This document shows, one piece after another, positions 1 through 9,317 of a stretch of DNA of 59,903 nt (position 1 is its first letter; every line of letters begins with the position of its first letter). Source of the stretch: an uncultured Campylobacterales bacterium (GTDB taxonomy: Bacteria; Campylobacterota; Campylobacteria; Campylobacterales; CACVAW01); assembly GCA_902727925.1 (NCBI GenBank), contig CACVAW010000067.1, positions 1 to 59,903 on the forward strand. The letters are read 5' to 3'. Made by a program: the position numbers and the translations under genes. The notes beneath the pieces are model-generated. The model did not search any database, was not told where the DNA came from, and saw nothing but the letters and a program-made list of their open reading frames with translations.

Positions 1-458
1 ATTGACCTCAAAAGAATCACTTCGTACCTAGGTCGTACTACTGAAGTAAGATTTGAATTTCTATTAATATGTTGGAGTAAAAGACATCAAGATTTTATCA
101 AAGAAAAAACCTTCAATGATGAGCTTATTACTCCACTACTAAAATATAGAAAATAATTTTTTCTATGATACCCTAAAAATAGTACTCTTATGCCATTTAA
201 ATTGCTATATTTAATTGGTGCGGTAATAAAAAATGGACATATACACATCGTCAAACGAGATCTGCTTATAGAAGTTTACAAACATATTTACCTAACCTAT
301 TCACATACAAAAATTATCCTGATATTAAGATACCAACTACTACAAACTCTTTGGATGGTGGAGTGTTCTCTCCTATGAAATTATTGCTAAAAATTCATAG
401 AGGTATTAGTATTGATTTAAAGAAAATATTGATCCTCGATTATCTAGAAAATATGTGA
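1..458 (+). pseudogene. Degenerate zinc-finger (IS256-variant) transposase, C-terminal remnant
   Basis: Two pieces of one transposase are readable in different frames. Positions 1-156 give a segment ending in EKTFNDELITPLLKYRK before a stop. From about 234 to 458 a second frame reads WTYTHRQTRSAYRSL, then IPTTTNSLDGGVFSPMK and ends LILDYLENM. The tail around 'TTNSLDGGVFSPMK' followed by a 'KIHRGIS' motif is typical of the IS256-like 'variant Zn-binding' transposases common in Campylobacterota. The joins between the pieces are frameshifted and the 5' part lies outside the window, so this is a dead copy. The same class of element begins at the far right end of the window (59856). Confidence 0.7.
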
Positions 459-479
459 CTCTAGCAACCCGTTTTTTAC

Positions 480-794
480 TTTAACTCGAAAATACTCCAT
501 ACTATTACATCAGATAATGGCAAAGAATTTGCTTATCATAAACAAGTCTCTGATAATCTTCACACAAAGTTTTATTTCGCTAATCCATATCATTCTTGGG
601 AACGAGGTCTAAATGAACATACTAATGGTCTTATCCGTCAGTATATCCCTAAAAAATCTGAGTTCCATAATATTTCTAAGGAGCAAATAGTTACAATCGC
701 ACATAAATTAAATCACAGACCTAGAAAGTCTCTTGATTTTAAAACACCATTTGAAGTTTTTATGCACTCTTTTCAACAGAATTTAGTCGCATGA
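480..794 (+). pseudogene. IS30-family transposase, C-terminal fragment
   Basis: An open frame reads ILHTITSDNGKEFA, then ANPYHSWERGLNEHTNGLIR, and ends in a HRPRKSLDFKTPFEVF segment before a stop at 792-794. These are the second catalytic Asp region (T-S-D-N-G), the 'PYxSWERGxNExxNGLIRxY' block containing the catalytic Glu, and the conserved 'LNxRPRKxLxxxTPxE' tail of IS30 DDE transposases. Only about 105 of roughly 320 residues remain and no start codon or helix-turn-helix region precedes them. It abuts the other transposase relic, so this is a nested or serial insertion graveyard. Confidence 0.85.
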
Positions 795-836
795 TTTTAG
801 CTAAAAAATTGCACTTGCAAATCGAATTGGCGCAAT
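789..836 (+). repeat. IS30 right-end sequence (terminal region)
   Basis: The bases directly after the IS30 stop codon (TGATTTTAGCTAAAAAATTG, then CTTGCAAATCGAATTGGC) recur in diverged form at 51605-51650, downstream of the CRISPR array, where no transposase remains. The recurrence marks this stretch as the right end of the element. The left end and target-site duplication are not visible. From here to 1029 I see no gene. An imperfect hairpin at 991-1023 lies just beyond the tsf stop. Confidence 0.55.
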
Positions 837-1029
837 CAATAAATAATGCGATTTTTTTGTTTTCCATCTAGTATTCCTTTAGATTCCTTTTATATCTAAA
901 TATATAAAGGGTCTAATTATTCAAAGCTACGAGATGATATCATAAATAAGTGTTAAAGTGAGGAGTTTTGATTATATTGAAGTTAAGAGGACTATCTCCA
1001 CATCCAAGGGATATGAAGATAGTGAGTGT

Positions 1030-2070
1030 TTATCCTAATTGACTTGCAACTTCTGCTGCAAAATCTTCTTCTTTTTTCTCGATACCATCTCCAAGTTCAA
1101 ATCTAACATATTTTACTATTTCGATTGATGGGTCTGTATCTTTTATTGCTTGTTCTACTGTCTTTTTATCATCAATTACATAAGTTTGACTTAGTAGTGA
1201 ATGAGTAGAGTCAAGTTGTGTATTATCTTGAATAAATCTAGCTATTTGACCAGGAATGATTCTTTCCCAGATTGTTTCTGGTTTACCTTGAGCTTTAAGC
1301 TCTTCTTCCATAGCAGTTTTTGCACTTGCTATTACTTCATCACCAAGTTGTGATCTACTCACATACTCAGGTATTTTTTTAAGAGGTTTTCCAAGTCTAT
1401 GAAGTTCAATATTTTCTTTTTCTATATCTGCTATTATAGCTTTGTTTTCACTCTCAATGAACTCAGGATCAAGGTCTTTATAGCTAATAACTGATGGTTT
1501 CATAGCAGCTGCATGCATACCTATAGATTTAAGTAGTAAAAGTGTTTTTTCTTTTGCACTTTCATCACAAGTTGCTGCTAATAGAACACCAATTCTACCA
1601 TTACTATGAACATATCCATTAACTACTGTTGAAGATACGTTTGCTATTTTTCTAGGTACTAAGTTTTCACCTATTGTAGCTATTTTGTTATTTAGGTATT
1701 CTTCATAAGTTGTACCACTAAATGTACTTGCTCTTAGAACTTCTGAATCAGCTAAGTCATTTGCTTGTACATGATCAACTGTCTCTTTCACAAAGTCCAA
1801 GAAGTTTTCATTTTGGGCAACAAAATCCGTTTGAGAATTCATTTCTAGCATTGTAGCTTTAGTGAAGTCATCATTGATCTTAAGACTTATGATTCCCTCA
1901 GCTGCTACATTACCTGATTTTTTAGCAGCTTTTGCAAGACCTGATTCTCTTAAGAATAACATCGCTTTTTCGATATCACCATCACACTGGTTAAGAGCTT
2001 TTTTACAATCAAGCATACCTGCGCCTGATTTTTCTCTAAGTTCTTTTATAAGACTAGGAGCAACTGCCAT
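1030..2070 (-). CDS. tsf: Translation elongation factor Ts
   Basis: Cytoplasmic guanine-nucleotide exchange factor that recycles EF-Tu from GDP to GTP form during elongation. The N-terminal UBA-like helical domain ([20 protein letters not shown], residues 1-55) carries the family signature, and the TDFVAQN motif at 81-87 is the EF-Tu contact region. Two coiled/alpha-beta core domains follow. The length of 346 aa is normal for Campylobacterota, whose EF-Ts is longer than the 283 aa E. coli protein. The ATG overlaps the last base of rpsB, so the two are translationally coupled in the usual rpsB-tsf operon. Confidence 0.97.
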   Translation of the reverse strand: MAVAPSLIKELREKSGAGMLDCKKALNQCDGDIEKAMLFLRESGLAKAAKKSGNVAAEGIISLKINDDFTKATMLEMNSQTDFVAQNENFLDFVKETVDHVQANDLADSEVLRASTFSGTTYEEYLNNKIATIGENLVPRKIANVSSTVVNGYVHSNGRIGVLLAATCDESAKEKTLLLLKSIGMHAAAMKPSVISYKDLDPEFIESENKAIIADIEKENIELHRLGKPLKKIPEYVSRSQLGDEVIASAKTAMEEELKAQGKPETIWERIIPGQIARFIQDNTQLDSTHSLLSQTYVIDDKKTVEQAIKDTDPSIEIVKYVRFELGDGIEKKEEDFAAEVASQLG

Positions 2071-2837
2071 TAGTTAGCCTCCTGTGCTTCTTTTTCTGTA
2101 GTTTGAGCTACTTCTTCTTTAGCTACTTCTTTTTCGTCTTTTTCTTTTGAGTTTTCATCTCTTAGAGCTTTACCTTCACTTATCGCGTCTGATACTTCTC
2201 TACAGAATAGTTGAATTGCTCTTATAGCATCATCATTTCCTGGAATTGGAAAATCTACCATATCAGGATCACAGTTTGTATCTATTGGAGCAATTACTGG
2301 AATACCTAAGTTTCTAGCTTCTTGAATCGCAACATGTTCTTTTACTGTATCAACTACAAAGATCATATCAGGAAGATTTTTCATATCTCTTATACCACCG
2401 AAGTAGCTAGTTAATTTTTCTTTTTTTCTTCTTAATATTAATGCTTCTTTTTTTGTAAGAAGGTCAAGCTGACCAGCTTCATCCATTTTTTCTATGACGT
2501 CTAGTTTTTTGATTGATTTTTTGATTGTACCAAAGTTTGTAAGCATACCACCTAACCATCTATAGTTTACGTATGGCATATCACAATTTTTTGCAAAATT
2601 TTCTACTGCTTTTGAAGCTTGTTTTTTAGTACCAACAAATAGTATAGTTTTACCTTCAACAGAAGCGTCTCTTACTATATTGTATGTATATCTGAAATAT
2701 CTAAGTGTTTTTTGAAGATCAATAATATGAATATTTTTTCTATCTCCAAAGATATATTTTTTCATTTTTGGATTCCATCTTCTTGTTTGATGACCGAAGT
2801 GAACACCGCATTCTAGTAGGTCTTTCATAGCTACCAT
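2070..2837 (-). CDS. rpsB: 30S ribosomal protein S2
   Basis: Ribosomal protein S2 of the small subunit, needed for S1 docking and initiation. The start [20 protein letters not shown] and the block [12 protein letters not shown] are diagnostic, as are [17 protein letters not shown] and the [14 protein letters not shown] segment. The 255 aa protein ends in an acidic/lysine tail rich in Glu that is lineage-variable. It is first in the rpsB-tsf operon. The leader between the likely promoter (TATAAT near 2968) and the ATG is about 120 nt, compatible with the autoregulation by S2 known in other bacteria, but no conserved structure was confirmed here. Confidence 0.97.
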   Translation of the reverse strand: MVAMKDLLECGVHFGHQTRRWNPKMKKYIFGDRKNIHIIDLQKTLRYFRYTYNIVRDASVEGKTILFVGTKKQASKAVENFAKNCDMPYVNYRWLGGMLTNFGTIKKSIKKLDVIEKMDEAGQLDLLTKKEALILRRKKEKLTSYFGGIRDMKNLPDMIFVVDTVKEHVAIQEARNLGIPVIAPIDTNCDPDMVDFPIPGNDDAIRAIQLFCREVSDAISEGKALRDENSKEKDEKEVAKEEVAQTTEKEAQEAN

Positions 2838-2962
2838 AATTTTCTCCTTGAGCTTTAGCTCTTATTTTGGTTTAATCTCCACATCCATTTATTTGAATTT
2901 ATAAATTAATATTAATTCAAACAACCATATTTTAGGATTGATGTGTACGAATTTGAGGCGCA

Positions 2963-2968
2963 ATTATA
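2963..2968 (-). promoter_or_regulatory. Probable -10 box of rpsB-tsf
   Basis: On the minus strand a perfect TATAAT (complement of 2963-2968) sits about 125 nt upstream of the rpsB ATG with AT-rich sequence before it. This fits sigma-70 promoters of Campylobacterota, which rely on the -10 element and a T-rich upstream region rather than a conserved -35. It is a sequence match only. Confidence 0.45.
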
Positions 2969-2995
2969 TACTAAATATGCTTATTTTTAACGCCT

Positions 2996-3006
2996 TGTGT
3001 TAGAAT
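2996..3006 (+). promoter_or_regulatory. Extended -10 promoter of uppS
   Basis: TTGTGTTAGAAT gives an extended -10 (TGt-TAGAAT, hexamer 3001-3006) about 27 nt upstream of the chosen uppS start, preceded by a T-rich run (TTATTTTTAA). This is the expected layout for the sigma-70 promoters of this lineage and diverges from the rpsB promoter. Confidence 0.5.
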
Positions 3007-3032
3007 ACTAGCAAATATTGAAGGTATATATA

Positions 3033-3710
3033 TTGAACCAACTCAAACATTTAGCAATTATCATGGATGGAAATGGTAGATGGGCCACAAATCAAAATAA
3101 ACTAAGAATAAGAGGTCACGAACAAGGCATCAAGACGGTTGAAAGTATAATGACCTATTGTGCTAGAGATACTGATATAGAAACTCTTACACTATATGCA
3201 TTTAGTACAGAAAACTGGAAAAGACCAAAGTTAGAAGTTGATTTTTTGATGATGTTACTAGATAAATATCTAAAAAGTAAGCTTAAAGTATATATGAACC
3301 ATAACATTAGATTTGAGACCATCGGAGACCTTTCAAAGTTCTCAAACAAGCTAAAAGAGCGAATAGAATTCACAAAAGAAATAACCAAAAATCATACTGG
3401 ACTAAAACAAGTTTTAGCAATAAATTATGGCGCAAAAGACGAAATAATAAGGTCGTTTAATAAACTTCTTGAAAGTTCACCTACAAGCATCACAGAAGAT
3501 GATCTTGATAATGTACTTGACATAAAAGACCCAGTTGATCTTATGATAAGAACAGGTGGAGAACATAGAATTTCGAACTTCTTATTGTGGCAGATAGCTT
3601 ATAGTGAGATACGCTTTACTGATACCCTTTGGCCTGAATTTGGTCCTGAAGAGTTATCTGACATAATCAAAAACTATACAATATCTAAAAGGAGATTTGG
3701 TGGACTTTAA
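3033..3710 (+). CDS. uppS: Undecaprenyl diphosphate synthase (cis-prenyltransferase)
   Basis: Adds isoprene units to farnesyl diphosphate to make the C55 carrier lipid for peptidoglycan and surface polysaccharides. The protein begins MNQLKHLAIIMDGNGRWA, with catalytic Asp12 in the MDGNGRW substrate-binding motif. FSTENWKRP and RTGGEHRISNFLLWQIAYSE are the other family signatures. I chose the TTG at 3033 because AAGG (3021-3024) lies 8 nt upstream and the family normally starts only a few residues before H-L-A-I-I-M-D-G. An in-frame TTG at 3018 would add five residues. It heads a co-directional run with the prepilin peptidase and permease genes, and its 3' end overlaps the next start. Confidence 0.95.
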   Translation: MNQLKHLAIIMDGNGRWATNQNKLRIRGHEQGIKTVESIMTYCARDTDIETLTLYAFSTENWKRPKLEVDFLMMLLDKYLKSKLKVYMNHNIRFETIGDLSKFSNKLKERIEFTKEITKNHTGLKQVLAINYGAKDEIIRSFNKLLESSPTSITEDDLDNVLDIKDPVDLMIRTGGEHRISNFLLWQIAYSEIRFTDTLWPEFGPEELSDIIKNYTISKRRFGGL

Positions 3711-4443
3711 CATTATTTTTGTTGCTTTATTTGGAGCTAGTTTTGGCTCTTTTATGAATGTATTAATATATAGGATACCAAACGGTGTAAGTATGCTTGA
3801 ACCATATTCAAGCTGTCCATCTTGTAAGAACAATCTAAAGTTCTATCATAATATCCCAATCCTTTCTTATATTTTTTTAAGAGCATCTTGTGGGTTTTGT
3901 AAATCTAAGATATCTTTTGTTTATCCACTTGTTGAACTTGCTGGTATTGTTCTTTTTTGTTTTTTGTATATAAAAACCGATGATTTTATGTCAACCCTAA
4001 TCATGGGTAATATGTTTTTATTATTACTTGGACTTTCTATAATTGATTTTAGATTCAAAGCTGTCCCTGATAGTATGAATTTACTTGCACTTCTTCTTGC
4101 CGTTTTTAGCTATGGTACAGAACTTTTGGTATTTAATTTAATTAATGCTTTACTTTTTATTGGTGGGTTTTGTCTACTTAGATTTATAGTGTCATATTTC
4201 AAGAAACAAGAATCTATGGGTGAAGCTGACATCATCATAGCTGGTACTATAGGAGCTGTTTTAGGTGTCAAGCTTGGTCTTGTAGCTATTGTATTATCAT
4301 CTGTATTAGCTCTAATTGCGTTTGTATTTGTGGCAAAAAAGGATTATGAACTACCTTATGTACCATTTCTTAGTTTAGCTATGCTTTTAGTATATATTTA
4401 TCAAAAACAGTTCTTGATACTTATTGAATATTTATACGCATAA
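3700..4443 (+). CDS. Prepilin peptidase (A24 family, PilD-like)
   Basis: Inner-membrane aspartic peptidase that cleaves and often N-methylates type IV prepilins or type II secretion pseudopilins. The N-terminal domain has FGASFGSFMNVLIYRIP and a zinc-type double CxxC (CPSC and CGFC). Catalytic aspartates lie in IDFRFKAVPD and in GEADI, where the usual GxGD motif reads GEAD. About seven hydrophobic segments follow. GTG at 3700 is preferred because GGAG at 3691 is correctly spaced, while the in-frame TTG at 3697 is too close. The order uppS - peptidase - permease matches Campylobacter. No pilin gene is nearby. Confidence 0.88.
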   Translation: MDFNIIFVALFGASFGSFMNVLIYRIPNGVSMLEPYSSCPSCKNNLKFYHNIPILSYIFLRASCGFCKSKISFVYPLVELAGIVLFCFLYIKTDDFMSTLIMGNMFLLLLGLSIIDFRFKAVPDSMNLLALLLAVFSYGTELLVFNLINALLFIGGFCLLRFIVSYFKKQESMGEADIIIAGTIGAVLGVKLGLVAIVLSSVLALIAFVFVAKKDYELPYVPFLSLAMLLVYIYQKQFLILIEYLYA

Positions 4444-4470
4444 ACACTTATTTAATAACTAGAAAAACAG

Positions 4471-5475
4471 ATGCCAACAGTTAATAATTATTTCAAACAA
4501 AATTTTTATGAATCTTTTTTTCCTATTTTTTTTAGTCTGTTTTTTTTAACATCTATTGTATTTTTTATTAAGATATCATCTATGACCTCTTTAATCAAGG
4601 TTAGTTTTACTGATCTTGGTACAATGTATCTCTTTTTGATACCTAAGATTTTACTATATACTCTTCCATTGTCATTTTTTATAGGTCTTACTCTTTGTGT
4701 TGCAAAGCTTTCAAAAGATAATGAATCTTTAGTTCTCTTTACTCTTGGTCTTAGTGCCAAGAAGTTTGCTAAGATATTTTTTAATATTGCTTTTATTTTT
4801 AGTTTTGTACTTCTTGTTAATAATCTATACCTTAAACCTACTACAAATATACTATACAAAAACTTCATTGCAAAGAAAAAACTGGATGCAAGGCTTAATA
4901 TAAAGGCCACAGAATTTGGACAAAAATTCGCAAACTGGCTTGTATTTGTAAATCAGACCAACAAAGATGAGTATCAAGATATAGTTATGTTTGACCAAAA
5001 AGAAGAAAGACTAATAACCTCAAAAAAAGCTTCCCTACAAAACAACTATAGCAATATCAACCTCGAACTAAACGACGGTAAAATATTTAGCAAAAAACAA
5101 AATGACTTTGAGCAAATCAACTTTGACAAGCTCAATATAAATACAAATGAATCAATAAGTGTGTCACTTCTTAATATCTCTAATTATTTTGAAAATCTAT
5201 TTACAAATGAAAAATATCTAGGCGATACAATATTTCATATACTTATGGGATTTCTTCCATTAGTTAGCTATTTGATTGCTATAAGTTTGGGTATGATTAA
5301 TTTTAGATATGAGAAGGGAAATATATATTTATATATGTTTGGATTTTTGATTTCGTTCTTTATTATTTCTAAGAACTTAAGTGAGAGTTTACTCTACCCT
5401 ACTCTTATTTTGATACCTTTTACTTATATTTTTTCTAAAATAATATATAAGTTCAAAGTATCAAATAAGTATTAA
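4471..5475 (+). CDS. LptF/LptG-family permease (YjgP/YjgQ)
   Basis: Predicted inner-membrane permease of the LPS-export ABC transporter, which pulls LPS out of the membrane toward LptA. The 334 aa protein has the family layout: three N-terminal membrane helices (residues about 15-35, 55-80, 100-120), a periplasmic domain of about 140 residues, and three C-terminal helices starting at FHILMGFLPLVSYLIAISLG. I cannot tell LptF from LptG by eye. It follows the peptidase by 27 nt and its end overlaps the convergent ttcA-like gene by 4 nt, leaving no room for a terminator. Confidence 0.78.
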   Translation: MPTVNNYFKQNFYESFFPIFFSLFFLTSIVFFIKISSMTSLIKVSFTDLGTMYLFLIPKILLYTLPLSFFIGLTLCVAKLSKDNESLVLFTLGLSAKKFAKIFFNIAFIFSFVLLVNNLYLKPTTNILYKNFIAKKKLDARLNIKATEFGQKFANWLVFVNQTNKDEYQDIVMFDQKEERLITSKKASLQNNYSNINLELNDGKIFSKKQNDFEQINFDKLNINTNESISVSLLNISNYFENLFTNEKYLGDTIFHILMGFLPLVSYLIAISLGMINFRYEKGNIYLYMFGFLISFFIISKNLSESLLYPTLILIPFTYIFSKIIYKFKVSNKY

Positions 5476-6221
5476 TTAGGCTCTACAAAAAAACTTTCTT
5501 GATGGATTTTTGTAAATGCTTTTTTCAAAGACACAAAAAGATCTTTGTTACTGCTTTCTAAAGTTGCTAAAAGTTCTTTAGCTTCTGCTCTTGCTCGTGG
5601 CATCTTTACATCAAACCTAAAAGCAGGACATGCCTCATCTCCAATAACAGGAAAGTCATTAAGCTTTGCACACTCTGCTAGTTGTCTTTCTCTTGCCATT
5701 ATGAGTGGTCTTATTACTTCTACCCCATTTTCAGCTGTATACACAGGAGGAAGCGAACGAAGAGACCCGTTATAAGTGAAATTCATAAAAAAGCTTTCTA
5801 CTGCGTCATCAAGGTGATGTCCAAGAGCAAGTTTATTGTATCCTTGTGCTAATGCAGTTCCATATAAAGCTCCTCTTCTCATACGAGAAAAAAAGCTACA
5901 AAAAGATGAGTTCTTACGAATCTTCTCGCCTGCAAGTTCAAAAGTTTTAGTTTGTATTACTTCATGTTCAATTCCGTATTTCTCACAATGCTTAGTTATA
6001 AAACTATAGTCTTCACCTGGCATACCATAATTCACAGTCACTGCTTTGATATGAAAATCAAAAGGTACAACTCTTTGAATATGTTTTAAGGTATGTGTAA
6101 GTGTAAATGAGTCTTTTCCACCACTAAGACCAACAAGTACTTTATCACCCTCTTTTATAAGCCCATAAGTTCCATTTGTCTTACCTGCAAGACTTAAAAT
6201 ACTTTTACTAATCTTTACCAA
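5472..6221 (-). CDS. TtcA-family tRNA 2-thiolation protein with incomplete iron-sulfur cysteines
   Basis: PP-loop ATPase of the TtcA family, which converts cytidine-32 of some tRNAs to 2-thiocytidine. The PP-loop SGGKDS lies at 33-38, and SRMRRGALYGTA and LALGHHLDDAVESFFMN are further family motifs. In E. coli TtcA the [4Fe-4S] cluster is held by three cysteines from two CxxC motifs. Here both motifs have lost the second cysteine (C108-S-F-F and C198-P-A-F), so only two candidate ligands remain. The 249 aa length is also short. Either the lineage uses another ligand or the activity differs. It overlaps mdh by 14 nt, so the two are probably co-transcribed. Confidence 0.82.
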   Translation of the reverse strand: MVKISKSILSLAGKTNGTYGLIKEGDKVLVGLSGGKDSFTLTHTLKHIQRVVPFDFHIKAVTVNYGMPGEDYSFITKHCEKYGIEHEVIQTKTFELAGEKIRKNSSFCSFFSRMRRGALYGTALAQGYNKLALGHHLDDAVESFFMNFTYNGSLRSLPPVYTAENGVEVIRPLIMARERQLAECAKLNDFPVIGDEACPAFRFDVKMPRARAEAKELLATLESSNKDLFVSLKKAFTKIHQESFFVEPN

Positions 6222-7128
6222 AAAAATCTCTTTGTAATACTTCTATTAGTTCTGTTACTTTTGAAATACTATGATCAAACCCTTGTTTTTCACTAGGAGT
6301 CAAATCAAGTTTTATCTCTTCACTAATACCGTTTTTACCAAGTTTTACAAGTACACCACTAACACTTTTGTACTCATTTAAATATATAGCTACTGGTAAA
6401 ACCTTGTTTTGATCTAATAGTATAGATTCAACCATAAGTGAAACACTCTTTGCTGGAGCATAGTAAGCTGATCCCGTCTTAAGAAGCTCAACTATTTGTT
6501 TACCACCATTTTGAGTAGAGCTCACTACCTTTGATATAATATCACTGTCTAGTACTTCATCAAGACTTCTACCGTCTACCGTGCACTTTGATATGATAGG
6601 TACCATAGAATCACCATGACCACCTAGTACTACACTTTTCACATCTTTTGCATTTGGTAACTCTTGCCTTACAAAATAATTCATTCTAGCACTATCAAGA
6701 ATCCCAGCCATACCCATCACTTTACTAGTATCAAAACCTGATACCTTAAGCGCAGTATAAACCATAGCGTCAAGTGGATTTGAAACTACTATTATTATAC
6801 TTTTAGGAGCGTGTTCTTTTATATTTTTAGTAACACTACTTACAATACCTGCATTTTTAAGTAGCAAATCATCTCTACTCATTCCAGGACGGCGAGGAAT
6901 ACCAGCAGTCACTACTACTATATCACTGTTTTTTATATCTTCATAATCACTTGAAAGCTTTATATTTACATAATTACCAAGTGTCGAAGCTTCTGATATA
7001 TCAAGAGCCATAGCATTTGTTTTGTCTTTATCTATATCGACAAGTACTATATCAACATTCAAATCAATCAAAGTAAAAGCTAATGTGCTACCTACATTAC
7101 CTGCACCAATTATTGATACTTTTTTCAT
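6208..7128 (-). CDS. mdh: Malate dehydrogenase
   Basis: NAD-dependent oxidation of malate to oxaloacetate in the TCA cycle. The Rossmann start IIGAGNVGST (residues 6-15) and D31 after it bind NAD. Substrate specificity is set by the loop GIPRRPGMSRDDLL, where Arg at the second position (R80) is the malate rather than lactate choice. The catalytic His is H171 in GGHGDSMVP. The length of 306 aa is slightly short of the 310-320 aa LDH-like MDH family. It shares a transcription unit with the ttcA-like gene, whose start lies inside its 3' end. Confidence 0.93.
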   Translation of the reverse strand: MKKVSIIGAGNVGSTLAFTLIDLNVDIVLVDIDKDKTNAMALDISEASTLGNYVNIKLSSDYEDIKNSDIVVVTAGIPRRPGMSRDDLLLKNAGIVSSVTKNIKEHAPKSIIIVVSNPLDAMVYTALKVSGFDTSKVMGMAGILDSARMNYFVRQELPNAKDVKSVVLGGHGDSMVPIISKCTVDGRSLDEVLDSDIISKVVSSTQNGGKQIVELLKTGSAYYAPAKSVSLMVESILLDQNKVLPVAIYLNEYKSVSGVLVKLGKNGISEEIKLDLTPSEKQGFDHSISKVTELIEVLQRDFFGKD

Positions 7129-7197
7129 TTTTATATCCTATCCATTTAATAAAATTCTTTTTGGAATTCTACCTTTTTTATATTCAAACTATAATCA

Positions 7198-7638
7198 TTA
7201 ATCTTTTTCATCTACTGTAACTTCAATTTTAAGTGCTCTTAAAGATATATTAATATCTACTATAAATATAATTAACGATAATATTAAAGAGACTAAACAA
7301 GCACTAAAGACAATAACTATCAAAAATAATGCTGTCAACTCAAATAAAGATATTATGAATAAACAAATTATCAAAAATGCAGCAAACAACAAACTAAAAG
7401 ATGCAAATATAATAGATAACCTAAGTATACTAGCCCTTTTAACAAAAATATCTAATTGATACTTACTCTTATGTCCACTATAGTTTTCGTTATGTATTAT
7501 TTGAGACAAACTTCTACACCTATCTATCACTCTAGCATATCTATTTGTCATAGATAATAACAATAACCCAACCCCTGAGATAACAATAACTGGTCCAATA
7601 GAAAGCTGAAGAACCAACATAATCTGTTCTAATGTCAT
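7198..7638 (-). CDS. DUF2721 family membrane protein
   Basis: A 146 aa integral membrane protein of unknown function. It begins MTLEQIMLVLQLSIGPVIVISGVGLLLLSMTNRYARVIDRCR, the signature of DUF2721: one N-terminal helix, a charged 'TNRYARVIDRxRxL' segment and then two long hydrophobic hairpins (about 75-98 and 102-128). It starts 13 nt after the dnaG stop on the same strand, so it is probably translated from the dnaG message. A 69-nt gap separates it from mdh. Confidence 0.8.
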   Translation of the reverse strand: MTLEQIMLVLQLSIGPVIVISGVGLLLLSMTNRYARVIDRCRSLSQIIHNENYSGHKSKYQLDIFVKRASILRLSIIFASFSLLFAAFLIICLFIISLFELTALFLIVIVFSACLVSLILSLIIFIVDINISLRALKIEVTVDEKD

Positions 7639-7651
7639 TTTTATTTCCTTT

Positions 7652-9277
7652 TTAATTTAATCTTTTATTTTGTAGATTAAATATTTTTGATTTTAATTTT
7701 TTAATTTCAAAACTTTTTTCTTTAAGTGAAAGTGAACTATCTCTGCTTAATCTTTGAAGCTTTGTATTATAACTCTTAAGTACCAATATATATAATTGAC
7801 TTTTAAACATGTTTTCATCAAGTTCTTTTATATCATCTCTAATCAATATTGAGTTCAAACCTGATAGCTCATTACTCAATATAAGTTCAAATTCATTTTT
7901 ATGAAAAGTGAAGAAATCACTATCAATTATATCAAGAGTATAATCAATCAAGTTTGAGTTTAGAAGAAGTGTTTTAATTAGGCTAAGTTCTGCAATATCT
8001 TCTTTTGTTGTTTGGGTATTGAAGTTTACTTTTGTAGCTGAGTTAGTTTTTATTAATCTTATGTCTACTTTGAGGATTGAAGCTACATATGGTTTGTATT
8101 CATCTTGTAGTATTGGTGAGAGTGTTCTTAGATACTTCATAGCTTCTACAAAAGCACTTTCTTTTAATGTTGGATTATTAATATCAAACTTTGAGACTAT
8201 GGTTTCAAGGACAAACTTCACAAGTGCTGTTGAATTATCAAACAAGCTTTGAAGCTCGTTAAGTTTATCTTCTCTTACCATGTCAGCGGGGTCTTTACCA
8301 TCACCAAAAAGTACAACTCCACCATTAATTCCATGAGATGAGAGTAGTGAAGAGGCTTTAAATGCCGCATTAATACCTGCATCATCACCATCATAAGCAA
8401 GTACTACAAAAGCATTTGATTTCTTGATAAGTGGTATATGATCATTTGTAAGAGCTGTACCTAGAGTTGCAACTGCATGATCAAATCCCACTTGATGAAG
8501 CATCACCACATCAAGATACCCTTCTGTTATTATTATTTTATTTCGTCTATAAATATTTTTTGAAGCTAGATTGTATCCATAGAGTAATCTTGATTTATTA
8601 AATACCTTGCTTTGAGGAGAGTTTATATATTTAGCTGGATGATCAGTAATAGTCCTACCACCAAACCCAACAATACGAGAACTGGGGCTTAGTATTGGAA
8701 ATGTTATTCGTTTTATAAATCTTGCATAAACTTCATTTTCACTACTAACAACTCCAAGCTCTTCAAGGTCATTCATCTGATAAAAATTATCTTTATAAAA
8801 CTGCATAGTTTTGCTCGACTCTGGAGCATATCCTATTTCAAACTTTTCGATAGATCTTGTTTTGATACCTCTTGATTTTAAATAATTCATCGCATCAGGA
8901 TTTGAGTGTAGTTGTGAAACGAAATAGTTATTAAGTGAGCTTAATATCCCCTCTTTTTTTTTATTGTCAATATTCGCTTTCTCATTACTATATGTAAGTG
9001 TAATGTTATATTCACTAGCAAGTTCTTCTAAGGCTTCAACATACCCTAAGTTCTCATATTCCATCACAAACTTAATACTATCCCCACCTTTAGTACAACC
9101 AAAGCAATGATATATCTGTTTAGATGGACTTACTACAAAGCTAGGTGACTTTTCGTCATGAAAAGGGCAACAAGCCTTAAAATTTGCACCATTTTTCTTA
9201 AGCTCTATTCTAGAAGAAACCACATCTATAATATCAAGTGAGTTTTTAAGAGTTTCTATACTAGATTGTTCGATCAA
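7652..9277 (-). CDS. dnaG: DNA primase
   Basis: Synthesises RNA primers at the replication fork. The CHC2 zinc-ribbon is at the N terminus (CCPFHDEKSPSF with H40, then YHCFGC, C58 and C61). The core has YAPESSK, the RFIKRITFPI segment and the TOPRIM metal-binding motifs ITEGYLDVV and AYDGDDAG. The C-terminal region, which normally binds DnaB, is divergent and AT-rich. At 541 aa it is a little shorter than E. coli DnaG (581 aa), as in other Campylobacterota. It is not in a macromolecular-synthesis operon with rpsU/rpoD. The nearest upstream sequence is the repeat cluster at 9318-9620. Confidence 0.96.
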   Translation of the reverse strand: MIEQSSIETLKNSLDIIDVVSSRIELKKNGANFKACCPFHDEKSPSFVVSPSKQIYHCFGCTKGGDSIKFVMEYENLGYVEALEELASEYNITLTYSNEKANIDNKKKEGILSSLNNYFVSQLHSNPDAMNYLKSRGIKTRSIEKFEIGYAPESSKTMQFYKDNFYQMNDLEELGVVSSENEVYARFIKRITFPILSPSSRIVGFGGRTITDHPAKYINSPQSKVFNKSRLLYGYNLASKNIYRRNKIIITEGYLDVVMLHQVGFDHAVATLGTALTNDHIPLIKKSNAFVVLAYDGDDAGINAAFKASSLLSSHGINGGVVLFGDGKDPADMVREDKLNELQSLFDNSTALVKFVLETIVSKFDINNPTLKESAFVEAMKYLRTLSPILQDEYKPYVASILKVDIRLIKTNSATKVNFNTQTTKEDIAELSLIKTLLLNSNLIDYTLDIIDSDFFTFHKNEFELILSNELSGLNSILIRDDIKELDENMFKSQLYILVLKSYNTKLQRLSRDSSLSLKEKSFEIKKLKSKIFNLQNKRLN

Positions 9278-9317
9278 TGGAGTTCCTCAAAATTAAAGTA
9301 ATACAAATATTGTTTAA

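Noticed and set aside
190-378. 62-codon frame in the left IS relic
   Set aside because: It is out of frame with the transposase remnant read at 234-458 and matches nothing.
991-1023. Hairpin (ACTATCT ... AGATAGT) after tsf as a terminator
   Set aside because: The stem is interrupted and no T-run follows on the minus strand; not listed as a terminator.
4506-4910. 134-codon minus-strand frame
   Set aside because: It is a shadow of the LptF/G-like permease gene, with low-complexity basic sequence.
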